Source: Sulfitobacter sp. EhC04 (GTDB lineage Bacteria; Pseudomonadota; Alphaproteobacteria; Rhodobacterales; Rhodobacteraceae). From it: a DNA stretch of 64,000 bases. Both the position numbers and the translations under genes were made by a program. The stretch spans positions 186,001 to 250,000 of the forward strand of contig NZ_LXYI01000023.1 in NCBI RefSeq assembly GCF_001650875.1, given 5' to 3'. The notes under the pieces were generated by a model. The model was not told the DNA's origin and made no database searches. It worked only from the letters and a program-made list of their open reading frames with translations. The stretch's first letter is position 1. Every line of letters starts with the position of its first letter. Positions 1 to 9,659 of the stretch are shown piece after piece.

Positions 1-1
1 C

Positions 2-1846
2 CTGCGCAATTGCTGGTGGATCATCGACTATAACCGCCAGTCGCTGGACGGTGTGGTCCGTGAGGGTCTGTTTGAGCGGGTAGAGAAGATTTTCGAGGCC
101 TTCGGCTGGAATGTCATCCGGGTGAAATACGGTGCCTTGCAGCGTGCTGCCTTTGCCGAGGAGGGCGGCGACGCCCTGCGCGCATGGATCGACGCCTGCC
201 CGAACCAGCAGTATTCGGCACTGACCTATCAGGGCGGCGCGGTCTGGCGCAAACGGCTGATGGAAGACCTGGGCGATCAGGGGCCTTTGTCCCGGCTGAT
301 CGACAAGCGTGACGACGAGGAGCTTGCCGCGCTGATGGAGAACCTTGGCGGCAATTGCGTGACAACCATGGCCGAGGTTTTCGCAAGCGTCACTGACGAA
401 CGGCCCACCTGTTTTCTTGCCTATACGATCAAGGGCTGGGGGACGCCGATTGCCGGGCACAAGGACAACCATGGCGGTCTGATGACCAAGGCGCAGATGG
501 CGGATTGGCAGGCGCATATGGGCGTGCCGGAAGGGCAGGAGTGGGAGAAATTCGCCGCAGTGGAAGATGCCGACGCTTTGCAATCCTTCCTCGACGATGT
601 GCCGTTCTTTTCCCGAGGGCGCAGGCGATATGAAGACGAGATCTTGCCGGTCCCACAGATACAGTTTTCGTCCGACCGGGAGATTTCGACGCAGATGGCT
701 TTTGGCAAGATCCTGGATGATCTGTCAAAGGGCGACAGCAAGCTGGCAGAGCGTATCGTGACCATGTCCCCCGACGTGACCGGCACCACCAACCTTGGCC
801 CCTGGGTGAACCGCCGCAAGCTTTTTGCCCGCACCGCGCAGACAGATGCCTTTATCGAACATCGCATCCCTTCCACAGCGAAGTGGGAATTCAACCCGGA
901 AGGGCAGCACATTGAGCTGGGCATCGCGGAGAACAACCTTTTTCTGCTGCTGGGGGCTGCGGGGTTGTCTCATTCGTTGTTTGGCAAGCGCCTGATCCCG
1001 ATCGGCACACTTTATGACCCCTTTGTCGCGCGCGGCCTCGATGCGCTGAACTATGCCTGCTACCAGGACGCGCGGTTCATGGTCGTCGGCACGCCATCAG
1101 GTGTTACGCTGGCCCCGGAGGGCGGCGCGCACCAATCCATCGGCACCCCGCTGATCGGCATGAGCCAGGATGGCTTGGTGGCCTTTGAACCCGCCTTTGC
1201 CGATGAACTGGCCGAGATCATGGCCTGGGCCTTTGGCTATCTGCAAAATGACGGATCGGGCGAGCCGGACGAACGCACATGGCTGCGCGACGAGATCGGC
1301 GGATCGGTTTACCTTCGGCTGTCCACCAATCCCATCGAACAGCCGGGCAAGCGTGCTGACGACAGCTGGCAGCAGGGGGCAATTGATGGCGCGTATTGGC
1401 TGCGGCGTCCGGGGCCAAACTGCGAGGTGGTGATCGCCTATCAGGGGGTCATCGCACCTGAGGCGATCAAGGCTGCCGGCGAACTGGCCGAACACCGGCG
1501 CGACGTGGGGGTTCTTGCGGTCACCTCGGCAGATCGGCTGAACGCCGGCTGGACCGCGGCACAAGGAGCGCGGGCGCAGGGGCAGGTGACGGCGACCAGT
1601 CATGTGGAACGGCTGTTGGGCGAACTCTCTCCGCATTGCCAACTGGTCACTGTCATCGACGGCCATCCGGCGACGCTTTCCTGGCTGGGCGCCGTTGGGG
1701 GGCATAAAACAATTCCGCTGGGGGTCGAGCACTTTGGCCAGACGGGCGGGATCAGTGACCTTTACAGGCACTACGGTATCGACAGCCAGGGCATTGTGGA
1801 AAAGGTCAGCGGCCTGACGGATGGCCGCAAGATCAAGGCTGCCTGA
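2..1846 (+). CDS. AceE-like transketolase / homodimeric 2-oxoacid dehydrogenase E1 component (5' truncated by window edge)
   Basis: Thiamine-diphosphate enzyme related to the homodimeric E1 of pyruvate dehydrogenase. The frame is open from base 2, so the N-terminus lies outside the window; about 615 residues remain, roughly the part of AceE after its first 250 residues. Visible AceE-like landmarks are the thiamine-fold segment IIDYNRQSLDGVV at the edge, FEAFGWNVIRVKYG just after it, and APEGGAHQSIG in the pyrimidine-binding domain, which corresponds to the GEGLQHEDGHS region of AceE. No E2 or E3 gene is near, so it may work without a complex or borrow one. The next gene is a convergent Lrp regulator. 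The family is clear; the exact substrate is not. Confidence 0.85.
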   Translation: MRNCWWIIDYNRQSLDGVVREGLFERVEKIFEAFGWNVIRVKYGALQRAAFAEEGGDALRAWIDACPNQQYSALTYQGGAVWRKRLMEDLGDQGPLSRLIDKRDDEELAALMENLGGNCVTTMAEVFASVTDERPTCFLAYTIKGWGTPIAGHKDNHGGLMTKAQMADWQAHMGVPEGQEWEKFAAVEDADALQSFLDDVPFFSRGRRRYEDEILPVPQIQFSSDREISTQMAFGKILDDLSKGDSKLAERIVTMSPDVTGTTNLGPWVNRRKLFARTAQTDAFIEHRIPSTAKWEFNPEGQHIELGIAENNLFLLLGAAGLSHSLFGKRLIPIGTLYDPFVARGLDALNYACYQDARFMVVGTPSGVTLAPEGGAHQSIGTPLIGMSQDGLVAFEPAFADELAEIMAWAFGYLQNDGSGEPDERTWLRDEIGGSVYLRLSTNPIEQPGKRADDSWQQGAIDGAYWLRRPGPNCEVVIAYQGVIAPEAIKAAGELAEHRRDVGVLAVTSADRLNAGWTAAQGARAQGQVTATSHVERLLGELSPHCQLVTVIDGHPATLSWLGAVGGHKTIPLGVEHFGQTGGISDLYRHYGIDSQGIVEKVSGLTDGRKIKAA

Positions 1847-2026
1847 GGCCAGGTCGTCGGGCGCAGTTCATTCACGGCATGTCACGCCGGTGTTTGCGTG
1901 ATATGCCGGGCCGCTGCGAGGTCCTGAACAATCAGTTCATGAGGCTTGTCGCCGGTGATCGGGGTGACGGATGTTCTGCCAGTTGCCGCACCAGCGGGAC
2001 GACCGTTGGGGCGGCAGGTGGTGGCG

Positions 2027-2506
2027 TCAGTCGTCCGGGAGGATGGACGCAAGCGGCAGATGCGTCTTGACGATGGGTGATTTGAGGATGACGAAGCTGA
2101 AATATTTGTCGATGCCGATATCCCGTTCGACCAGGCTTTCCATGATCAACTGATAATCGCTGATCCCGGCGGTCACGAATTTTACCAGAAAATCATAGCC
2201 GCCGGACACAAGGTGGCATTCGATCACCTGGTCAATCTTTTCCATCGCGGCGAGGAAACGTGCGAAATCAATCTGACGGTGGTTCTTCAGCGTGATTTCG
2301 GTGAAAACCATCAGGCTTTGGCCAAGTTTCGACACGTCGATCTGGGCGGCGTAGCCGGTGATGTATCCTTCGGCTTGCAGCTTCTTGACCCGCATCAGGC
2401 AGGGACTGGGTGACAGGTAAACCAGTTCGGCCAGTTCGACATTGGTGATCCGGCCGTTCTTCTGGAGTTCAGACAGAATCCTGATGTCGATCTTGTCGAG
2501 GGTCAT
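2027..2506 (-). CDS. Lrp/AsnC-family transcriptional regulator
   Basis: A 159-residue Lrp/AsnC regulator with an N-terminal winged helix-turn-helix (residues about 1-60, LSELQKNGRITNVELAELV then SPSPCLMRVKKLQAEGYI) and a C-terminal RAM/AsnC effector-binding domain (about 65-150). The ATG at 2506 was chosen because GGAG lies 7-8 bases upstream and the protein then starts MTLDKIDIRIL, as in typical Lrp proteins; the frame runs further upstream but that part is unrelated. It converges with the E1 gene and diverges from the ABC transporter operon beginning at 2894, so it could control either; Lrp proteins commonly sense the amino acid their neighbours handle. The ligand is unknown. Confidence 0.93.
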   Translation of the reverse strand: MTLDKIDIRILSELQKNGRITNVELAELVYLSPSPCLMRVKKLQAEGYITGYAAQIDVSKLGQSLMVFTEITLKNHRQIDFARFLAAMEKIDQVIECHLVSGGYDFLVKFVTAGISDYQLIMESLVERDIGIDKYFSFVILKSPIVKTHLPLASILPDD

Positions 2507-2893
2507 GCAGGTACTCCAATTGGTCCTGAAAAAGTATAGCGTGGCAAATAACGGGTCGTCATCTGTTTCGTGCGGGCGGGTGCCGAAGGAAACGCCTGCC
2601 GCTTGCCGGTGCCCGTTTCCTGCGCAGGCTGCGCAGCGGGTGCCCTGGCAAGGCGTAAGCCATCCATCGGACGCGGGCAACATACCGGACGGGGTCACGG
2701 GGGCGTTCGCCTGATCGCGCGCCGCAGAGGGTGCCATATGTAGCGCAGAATAATCTGCCAGACCCGGACATCAGATCAGTCATTCCTGCCGTCTGCGCGT
2801 CGGGATTTGGTGACTCTGCTCCCGGAGAGAGATCACAATGCTTGGATCACCAGTGTGGGCCGGACAAAGGTTCACACCCAAGGAAAGTGCAAC
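2507..2893. other. Divergent intergenic region, lrp / ABC operon
   Basis: 387 bases between the divergent Lrp and ABC-transporter genes, with no credible gene. It should hold both promoters and the Lrp target. The only structure seen is an 8-bp inverted repeat, AGGAAACG (2587-2594) with CGTTTCCT (2614-2621), plus a short GCGCAG direct repeat just after it. No recognised riboswitch was identified. Confidence 0.5.
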
Positions 2894-4558
2894 ATGACAG
2901 CAAACCCCGACACAGACGACAGCCAGAAATCGGCGCTATCGGTGCGCGGTCTGACGGTCACATTGCCGGATGGAATGGAACGTGCCCATGCGGTCAAGGA
3001 TGTCTCCTTCGATCTCGAACGGGGCCAGATTCTGTGTGTGATCGGTGAATCCGGGTCCGGCAAGTCGGTGACGGCGAACACCATCATGGGGCTGCTGCCC
3101 CGTGTGATCGGTGTCAGCGCCGGTTCTATCATGCTGGACGGGCGCGACATTATCGGCATGGACGCCGAGTCTCTGCGCGACCTGCGCGGTCGGGTGGTGT
3201 CGATGATCTTTCAGGACCCCCTGTCGGCGCTGAACCCGCTGATGACGGTGGGCGCGCAGGTTGATGAGGCCATGCGGGCGCATGGGATCGGCACACCGGC
3301 GTCGCGGCGCAAGCGGGCTGTCGAATTACTGACCGAGGTGGGGCTGCCGGACCCCGCGCTGATGTACAGTCAATACCCTTTCCGCCTGTCCGGCGGGCAA
3401 CGCCAGCGGGTGATGATCGCCATGGCGCTTGCGCTTGAGCCGTCGATCCTGATCGCGGATGAGCCGACAACGGCACTGGACGTGACCACACAGGCGCAAA
3501 TCCTCGAACTGATCCGCGACATCCAGCGCCGCAAGGGCATGAGCGTGCTTTTCATCACTCATGATTTCGGCGTGGTGGCCGAGATCGCTGACAGCGTTGT
3601 GGTGATGGAAAAGGGCCATGTGGTTGAACAGGGCACGGCAGATCAGGTTCTGAAATCACCTGAACATCCCTATACCAAGCGGCTGATCGCCGCCGTGCCG
3701 CATCTGACCGACAAGGACCGCCCGTCGTTGCAGGCCAAAGGCAGTGGCACGGTGCTGCAGGTTGAAGGGCTGACCAAGACCTATCGCAGCGGCAGTGCCC
3801 TGCTGCGCAGCCTGCGCGTAGTGCCTGCGGTGCGCGAGGTATCGTTTGAACTGGCCAGCGGTCGGACGCTGGGCGTGGTGGGCGAAAGCGGGTCGGGAAA
3901 ATCGTCGCTCGGGCGGTTGCTGACCAAGCTGATGGATTGTGACGGTGGGCGCATCCTGTTCGAAGGCCGTGACATTGCCCCGATGGCGGAGGCCGAGTTC
4001 CGCCCACTGCGCCAGCGCATCCAGATGATTTTTCAGGACCCGTTTGCATCGCTGAATCCGCGCGCGACGATTGGCCGGATCTTGACCGTGGGGCCAATTG
4101 CGCACGGGATGCCCTATGCCAAGGCCCGCGAAGATGCGCGTGCGCTGCTGGATCTGGTTGGGCTGGATGCGGGTGCCTTCGGGCGCTACCCGCATGAGTT
4201 TTCCGGCGGACAGCGCCAGCGGATCGGCATTGCGCGCGCACTGATGTTCAAGCCGACGCTGCTGGTCGCGGACGAGGCAGTTTCGGCGCTGGATGTGTCG
4301 ATCCAGGCGCAGATCCTGCAACTGCTGGACAAGATCCAGCGCGAAACCGGGGTTTCGATGATCTTTATCACCCACGACCTGCGCGTCGCCAGCCAGATTT
4401 GCGACGATATCGCCGTCATGCAACGCGGGCGGGTCGTTGAAATGGGGCCGCCGTCGCAGATCTTTCTCAATCCGAAATCCGATTACACACGCGAACTGGT
4501 GGCCGCCATTCCGGGCGAACGCGACGAGCGTCACGCATTGGCCGCAGCCGAAGGCTGA
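2894..4558 (+). CDS. Peptide-type ABC transporter, fused dual ATP-binding protein (DppD-DppF / GsiA type)
   Basis: Cytoplasmic ATPase of a cluster-4 (dipeptide/oligopeptide/nickel family) importer, 554 residues, with two complete nucleotide-binding domains in one chain as in GsiA. The first domain has Walker [12 protein letters not shown], signature LSGGQRQRV and Walker [13 protein letters not shown]. The second has [20 protein letters not shown] and [12 protein letters not shown]. The ATG at 2894 is preceded by AAGGAAA at a good distance; the frame is open upstream but that stretch has no similarity to the family. It is the first gene of an operon with the binding protein and two permeases. 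The substrate cannot be read from the ATPase. Confidence 0.95.
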   Translation: MTANPDTDDSQKSALSVRGLTVTLPDGMERAHAVKDVSFDLERGQILCVIGESGSGKSVTANTIMGLLPRVIGVSAGSIMLDGRDIIGMDAESLRDLRGRVVSMIFQDPLSALNPLMTVGAQVDEAMRAHGIGTPASRRKRAVELLTEVGLPDPALMYSQYPFRLSGGQRQRVMIAMALALEPSILIADEPTTALDVTTQAQILELIRDIQRRKGMSVLFITHDFGVVAEIADSVVVMEKGHVVEQGTADQVLKSPEHPYTKRLIAAVPHLTDKDRPSLQAKGSGTVLQVEGLTKTYRSGSALLRSLRVVPAVREVSFELASGRTLGVVGESGSGKSSLGRLLTKLMDCDGGRILFEGRDIAPMAEAEFRPLRQRIQMIFQDPFASLNPRATIGRILTVGPIAHGMPYAKAREDARALLDLVGLDAGAFGRYPHEFSGGQRQRIGIARALMFKPTLLVADEAVSALDVSIQAQILQLLDKIQRETGVSMIFITHDLRVASQICDDIAVMQRGRVVEMGPPSQIFLNPKSDYTRELVAAIPGERDERHALAAAEG

Positions 4559-4635
4559 ATGCCGATATCCAAAGCCGTCACAAGAAACGTCTCAACAAAC
4601 CAACCATAAAATAAACCATCACACGGGAGACTAAA

Positions 4636-6303
4636 ATGACCAAATTCAGCAAGACCAGCGCAGGCTTTTCACGCCGCAATGCCCTGCGGGTTCTCGGTGC
4701 CGGTGGCGCTGCGGGCCTTTTCGCGCCGCACCTGTTGGGCAAACCCGCCTATGCGCAGACGCCTCCGGCCACACCCACGGGCCGCGTGATTGTCGGCCTG
4801 TCGCAGGAACCCACGGTGTTCAACCCGCTGATGCCACATATCGAAGTGGACGACGGTGTGAACTTTTCGCTGTTCGACGCGCTGTTCCGCATTGACCCGG
4901 AAGGCAATATCGTGCCGAACTTGGCCACCGAAGTGCCCAGCCAGGAGAATGGCGGCATTTCCGAGGACGGTCTGGAATGGCGGGTCAAACTGCGTGAAGA
5001 CGTGCGCTGGCATGACGGCGAACCCTTTACCGCAGAGGACGTGAAATTCACCCTGGAGCTGATCCTGAACCCCGATTTTCGTGCCTGGCGCACCGCGGGC
5101 CATGCGCTGTTGCGCGACATCACCGTGGTGTCCCCGACCGAGATCACCTGGCGGATGGAAGAGGTTTTTTCACCCTACATGTCATTCCTGACCGAAACCT
5201 TCATTGTCCCCGAACATATCCTTGGCAACGCGCCAGACGTCAACAATGCGGCCTTCAATCAGGCTCCGATCGGCACCGGTGCGTTCAAATGGGGCCAGCG
5301 TCTGGCCGGGGACCGTCTGGAGCTGATGGCCAACACCGAATATTTCGGCGAAGGCCCCTATGTGGAACAGCTGATCTACAAGTACATCCCGGACATGACT
5401 GTGCTGTATACCCAGTTCAAGAGCGGCGATATCGACCTGGTCGGCCAATCCTATATCACCCCCGACAACTATGCCGAGGCCAGCACGCTGCCCGACCGCG
5501 ACGTGATACTGGTGCCCAAGGGATCAGTGGAATCGATCTATCTGAACATGGAAAAACCGCAGTTTCAGGACCCTGCCGTGCGCAAGGCGCTGTACTTGGC
5601 GATTGATCGCGCTGCCATCATCGACGCGCTGAACTATGGTGTGCCCAGCCCGACCGAAACCTTCATGCCGCCGCAGTCCTACTACTACAATCCGGACCTG
5701 CCTGCGCATGAATTCAATCTCGAAACTGCCCGCCAGATTCTGGACGATGCAGGCTGGGTGCCCGGCGCAGGCGGCATACGTGAAAAGGACGGCGTGCGCC
5801 TGTCCTTTGCGAATTCGACCACTTCCGGCGCGCATCTGCGTGAACAGGCGCAGCAGTTCCTGCAGCAGACCTTTGCCGAGATCGGCGTCGAGATGAAGAT
5901 CGAGAACCTGCCGCCGGCCGTGATGTGGGGCGAGTTCTGGGGCATGTCGCAGTTTGATTCAGCGATGGTGGGGATCACCTATCTGATCGGCGCCGACCCG
6001 GATGTGACCAACCGCTTCCACAGCAAGGCGATCACGGCCCAGGGCGGCAACGGTTCGAACAATGCGCAGTATTCCAACCCGGAGGTTGACGCCTTGCTGG
6101 AAGAGGGCAGCCGCACATTCGACCCGGAAGCCCGTCGCGAGATCTATTTCCGGGTGCAGGAAATCATCCGCGAGGATCTGCCGTTCCTGCCTTTGTATGC
6201 CTACACGCAGGTTCATGGGCGCAAGGCAGGTATCGAGGGTTATATCCCCAACACCAACACGCGCACCGAATCCTGGCACGCTGCTGGCTGGTACTGGAGC
6301 TAG
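4636..6303 (+). CDS. ABC transporter substrate-binding protein, family 5, Tat-exported
   Basis: Periplasmic solute-binding protein (SBP_bac_5; DppA/OppA relatives), 555 residues. The N-terminus carries a twin-arginine signal, SRRNALRVLG, followed by a hydrophobic stretch ending near AYA, so it is probably exported folded by the Tat system, which is common for this family in Rhodobacteraceae. The body has the usual segments LVGQSYITPDNYAE and LYLAIDRAAIIDALN, and the C-terminal part is typical of the family. It follows the ATPase gene by 77 bases and precedes a strong hairpin. Ligands of the family range from di/oligopeptides to opines, nickel and sugars. The surrounding oxidases and deacylase favour an amine or amino-acid derivative, by inference only. 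Confidence 0.93.
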   Translation: MTKFSKTSAGFSRRNALRVLGAGGAAGLFAPHLLGKPAYAQTPPATPTGRVIVGLSQEPTVFNPLMPHIEVDDGVNFSLFDALFRIDPEGNIVPNLATEVPSQENGGISEDGLEWRVKLREDVRWHDGEPFTAEDVKFTLELILNPDFRAWRTAGHALLRDITVVSPTEITWRMEEVFSPYMSFLTETFIVPEHILGNAPDVNNAAFNQAPIGTGAFKWGQRLAGDRLELMANTEYFGEGPYVEQLIYKYIPDMTVLYTQFKSGDIDLVGQSYITPDNYAEASTLPDRDVILVPKGSVESIYLNMEKPQFQDPAVRKALYLAIDRAAIIDALNYGVPSPTETFMPPQSYYYNPDLPAHEFNLETARQILDDAGWVPGAGGIREKDGVRLSFANSTTSGAHLREQAQQFLQQTFAEIGVEMKIENLPPAVMWGEFWGMSQFDSAMVGITYLIGADPDVTNRFHSKAITAQGGNGSNNAQYSNPEVDALLEEGSRTFDPEARREIYFRVQEIIREDLPFLPLYAYTQVHGRKAGIEGYIPNTNTRTESWHAAGWYWS

Positions 6304-6312
6304 CGCATCTGT

Positions 6313-6348
6313 TGCCGCCCGGACCTTCCGATCCGGGCGGCAGCTTTT
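6313..6348 (+). terminator. Stem-loop after the binding-protein gene
   Basis: A perfect 11-bp stem, TGCCGCCCGGA (6313-6323) with TCCGGGCGGCA (6332-6342), 8-base loop, followed by GCTTTT. It begins 10 bases after the binding-protein stop, and the permease gene follows at 6382. It looks like an attenuator or mRNA-stabilising hairpin that keeps binding-protein expression above that of the permeases. Confidence 0.7.
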
Positions 6349-6381
6349 CCTTGACGTCACCTGTTGCAAAAGGAGGGGACC

Positions 6382-7332
6382 ATGCCCGCATTCCTGCTTA
6401 ATCGCTTCATGCAGAGCGCCGTGCTTCTGGTCATAGTCTCGATCATCGGCTTCACCGTGCTCAACCTGATTCCGGGTGGTCCGATGTCGCAATATGCGCT
6501 TGATCCCGGCATGACCCAGGAAGACATGAACCGTCTGGCAGAACAGCTGGGCCTGAACCGTCCGATCTGGGTGCAGTATCTTGAGTGGGTCTGGCGGCTT
6601 TTGCATGGGGACTGGGGCACCTCGTTCCGCGATGGCGCGCCGGTGCTGACGGTGATCAGCCGACATATCTTTGCCACGCTGCTGCTGATGGGTTCGTCGA
6701 CCGTGATCGCCATTGCAGTGGGCACCTGGATCGGCATTCGCGGCGCGACGCACCGCTATTCCATTTTCGATTACACCGCGACCGTCGGCGCGATGATCGC
6801 CCTGTCGATCCCGACATTCTGGTTCGGCCTTGTGGGCATCTATGTCTTTTCGTTGCAACTGGGATGGCTGCCTGCGGGCAACATGTACACCATCGGCGAT
6901 GGATCCGTCCTGAACTACCTGCATCACCTGATCATGCCCTCGGTGGTTCTGGCGCTGGTTCATATCGCGATCTGGAGCCGTTACATGCGCACCGCGACAC
7001 TGGACGTGATCAGCCAGGAGTTCGTCAAAACCGCCCGCGCCAAAGGTGTCTCAGAACGCCGTGTGCTGATGAAACATGTTGTCGGCAATGCGCTGCTGCC
7101 GATGATCACGCTGGCAGGCGTGCAATTGCCCGCGATCCTGACCGGGGCGCTGGTGACCGAAACCGTCTTTACTTGGCCCGGCATGGGACGGTTGTTCCTG
7201 GATAGCCTTGGGTACAGTGATTACCCGGTTGTGATGGGGCTTTTGATGTTCTCGGCGGTGCTGACCATCGCGGGCAACCTGATTGCCGATATCGTCGTCG
7301 CGCTGGTCGATCCGCGCATCCGCCTGGCCTGA
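6382..7332 (+). CDS. ABC transporter permease, DppB/GsiC type
   Basis: Inner-membrane permease of the same peptide-type importer, 316 residues, with an N-terminal membrane helix (FMQSAVLLVIVSIIGFTVL), a DppB N-terminal domain and the BPD_transp_1 domain. The EAA-type coupling loop is visible as TARAKGVSERRVLMKHVVG. The ATG at 6382 has AGGAGG 6-11 bases upstream. It should pair with the permease at 7362 to form the transmembrane channel. Confidence 0.94.
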   Translation: MPAFLLNRFMQSAVLLVIVSIIGFTVLNLIPGGPMSQYALDPGMTQEDMNRLAEQLGLNRPIWVQYLEWVWRLLHGDWGTSFRDGAPVLTVISRHIFATLLLMGSSTVIAIAVGTWIGIRGATHRYSIFDYTATVGAMIALSIPTFWFGLVGIYVFSLQLGWLPAGNMYTIGDGSVLNYLHHLIMPSVVLALVHIAIWSRYMRTATLDVISQEFVKTARAKGVSERRVLMKHVVGNALLPMITLAGVQLPAILTGALVTETVFTWPGMGRLFLDSLGYSDYPVVMGLLMFSAVLTIAGNLIADIVVALVDPRIRLA

Positions 7333-7361
7333 GCGCCATTAGAACACAGGAGGCCACCACC

Positions 7362-8240
7362 ATGACCACCCTTACCGCAGACCAGGCGCAAAGCCATTGG
7401 TGGCAAAGCCGCGTGATGCGCCGTTTTCGCAGTCACCGGCTGGCGCTATTGGGGCTTTGTATGATCAGCCTGCTGACGCTGGCCTGTGTCATTGGCCCCT
7501 ATCTGCTGCCCTACGATTCCCTGTACATCGACCTGCGCGCGCGTTTTGCACCGCCTTTTTCCGGGGATCATTACCTGGGCACCGATCCGCTGGGCCGTGA
7601 TGTCGCGGCGCGGCTGCTCATGGCGGGGCGGATTTCGCTGTTGGTCGGTTTCAGCGCCATGATTCTGGCCACGATGGTCGGCACGGTGGTGGGCGTGATC
7701 GCGGGTTATCGCGGCGGCTGGATCAGCGCCGTCCTGATGCGCATTGTCGATGGATTTTTGTCCTATCCGTCGATCTTTTTGCTGCTGGCGCTGGCGGCGG
7801 TGCTGAAACCCAGCCCCATGATGATCACGGTAATCATCGCCGTTACCGGCTGGATGGAGGTCGCCCGGATCGTCGAGGCCGAGGTGCGGTCGCTGAAAGA
7901 GCGTGAATTCGTCCTGGCCGGGCGGATGCTGGGGTTAAGCCGGATGCATATCATGTTCCGCGAGATCCTGCCCAATGTCACCGGGCCGATCATTGTCGCT
8001 GCGACCCTGACCGTGGCCCGTGCCATCCTGCTTGAGGCCTATATCAGCTTTCTGGGGTTTGGTATCCAGCCGCCGCTGCCAAGCTGGGGCAACATGCTGA
8101 ACGGGGCGCAGCAGTATCTGGCCAGCGCGCCATGGCTTGCAATCATACCGGGCATTGCAATTACCATCGCCGTGTCCAGTTTCAACTTTATCGGCGACGG
8201 GCTGCGCGATGCGCTTGACGTCCGCAACGACACTGTCTGA
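7362..8240 (+). CDS. ABC transporter permease, DppC/GsiD type
   Basis: Second permease of the importer, 292 residues. It has the N-terminal OppC-like helix (LALLGLCMISLLTLACVIG), the conserved periplasmic segment HYLGTDPLGRDVAARLL and an EAA loop (AGRMLGLSRMHIMFREILP). AGGAGG precedes the ATG. Its stop codon overlaps the start of the FAD oxidoreductase at 8240 (TGATG), so import and the first oxidation are probably translated together. Confidence 0.94.
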   Translation: MTTLTADQAQSHWWQSRVMRRFRSHRLALLGLCMISLLTLACVIGPYLLPYDSLYIDLRARFAPPFSGDHYLGTDPLGRDVAARLLMAGRISLLVGFSAMILATMVGTVVGVIAGYRGGWISAVLMRIVDGFLSYPSIFLLLALAAVLKPSPMMITVIIAVTGWMEVARIVEAEVRSLKEREFVLAGRMLGLSRMHIMFREILPNVTGPIIVAATLTVARAILLEAYISFLGFGIQPPLPSWGNMLNGAQQYLASAPWLAIIPGIAITIAVSSFNFIGDGLRDALDVRNDTV

Positions 8241-9565
8241 TGGGAAACACGATGCGTACCTCTTCGAAGCTTGCTGACAAGGCCACGCCCTATTGGTGGG
8301 AGGCCGCCCCACCCGGACCGGCACCCGTGCAGCCCCTGGCCAAGTCGGTTGATGTGGCCATTGTCGGTGCCGGATATGCCGGGCTGGCCGCAGGGCTGAC
8401 ACTGGCGCGGGCAGGCCGGTCGGTCGCGGCCTTTGACGCGATGCATCCGGGCGAGGGCGCTTCATCGCGTAACGGCGGTATAACCAGCGGCTCGATCCGC
8501 CCCAGCCATGCCGCGATAACCCGGACTTTTGACGAGGACACCGCCTTTGCCATCGAGGCCGAGAGCAAGGCCGCGCGGGAGTTCCTCTATGAGTTGATCC
8601 GCAGCGAAGAGATCGACTGTGACTTTCGCCTGGCCGGGCTGTTCAAGGGCGCGCTGGGGTACGGGCAATACGATACGATGGCCCGTGGTGCCGAGGCCCT
8701 GGCAAAACGGCTGGGCATCGAGACCTATGCAGTGCCCCACGGGGAACAGGAAAAATATATCGGCACCGGCTTTTATCGCGGCGGCGTTGTGCGCAAGGAC
8801 ATCGGCGGACTGCATCCGGGCAAGTTCCACGCAGGTCTGTTGCAACTGGCGCTGGCCGCCGGTGTCGCCGTTCACGGGCATACCCCGGTCACGGCGATCA
8901 AGCGCGATGGCGCGACGTTCCGTGTCCAGACCGCGTCAGGCACTGTCGAGGCGCGACAGGTTCTGGTCTGCACCAATGGCTATACGGACGGGGCCGCGCC
9001 CTATCTGCGCCGCCGCCTGGTTCCGGTGCGCAGCCGGATCATCGTCACAGAGGAACTGTCACCCGAGGTGATGAACCGGCTGATGCCGCAACGCATGATG
9101 ATGGGCGAGGGGCGGCAACTGGGCTACTACTATCGCCCCACACCCGACGGCCGCCGCATTCTGCTGGGTGGCCGCGAAAGCGGACATGGGGGCGACGCCA
9201 CTGTGCCGACACAGCGGCTGCGCCAAGGGCTGGCCGAACTGTTCCCCGAACTAGACGGGGTGCGGCTGTCGCACAGCTGGTTCGGCAATGTCGCGATGAA
9301 CCGGGACATGCTGCCACGGATCTTTGAAAAGGACGGGATCGTCTATGCCAGCGGATTTTGCGGCTCGGGGGTGGTCTGGGCACCCTGGGTTGGCACCCGC
9401 GCCGCGCACCGGCTGCTGGGCAACGGCGAGCAGGGACGCTCTGCGCTATTCTCGCGTCCGCCAGCGGCAGTGCCGCTGTACCGGGGCAACCCCTGGTTCA
9501 TGCCCGCGATCATCAGGGGCTATGCCTTGCAGGACCGCATCGCATGGTGGCGCAGCAAGCGATAA
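8240..9565 (+). CDS. FAD-dependent oxidoreductase, DAO family
   Basis: 441-residue flavoprotein of the D-amino-acid oxidase / glycine oxidase / PuuB-like family, which oxidises C-N bonds of amines or N-substituted amino acids. The Rossmann motif VAIVGAGYAGLAAG is near residue 37, the family segment GASSRNGG follows, and GFCGSGVVWAPWVG lies in the C-terminal FAD-binding part. It overlaps the permease gene by one base, tying it to the imported substrate. A second ATG four codons in (8252) is an alternative start. It is one of three DAO-family genes in the first 22 kb. The substrate is not known. Confidence 0.9.
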   Translation: MGNTMRTSSKLADKATPYWWEAAPPGPAPVQPLAKSVDVAIVGAGYAGLAAGLTLARAGRSVAAFDAMHPGEGASSRNGGITSGSIRPSHAAITRTFDEDTAFAIEAESKAAREFLYELIRSEEIDCDFRLAGLFKGALGYGQYDTMARGAEALAKRLGIETYAVPHGEQEKYIGTGFYRGGVVRKDIGGLHPGKFHAGLLQLALAAGVAVHGHTPVTAIKRDGATFRVQTASGTVEARQVLVCTNGYTDGAAPYLRRRLVPVRSRIIVTEELSPEVMNRLMPQRMMMGEGRQLGYYYRPTPDGRRILLGGRESGHGGDATVPTQRLRQGLAELFPELDGVRLSHSWFGNVAMNRDMLPRIFEKDGIVYASGFCGSGVVWAPWVGTRAAHRLLGNGEQGRSALFSRPPAAVPLYRGNPWFMPAIIRGYALQDRIAWWRSKR

Positions 9566-9659
9566 CGCAGACTGGGACCGATTTTTTTTGGGCTTCTTCC
9601 CGGTATCAACCCCACATATTGGCTGATTGGCCGGGTGGCCTTGCCATGGTAGACTGCGG

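Noticed and set aside
2507-2893. Glycine-type riboswitch in the leader of the first ABC operon
   Set aside because: A GGAGAG-like string near 2825 caught the eye, but the conserved core and paired arms of the aptamer could not be assembled.
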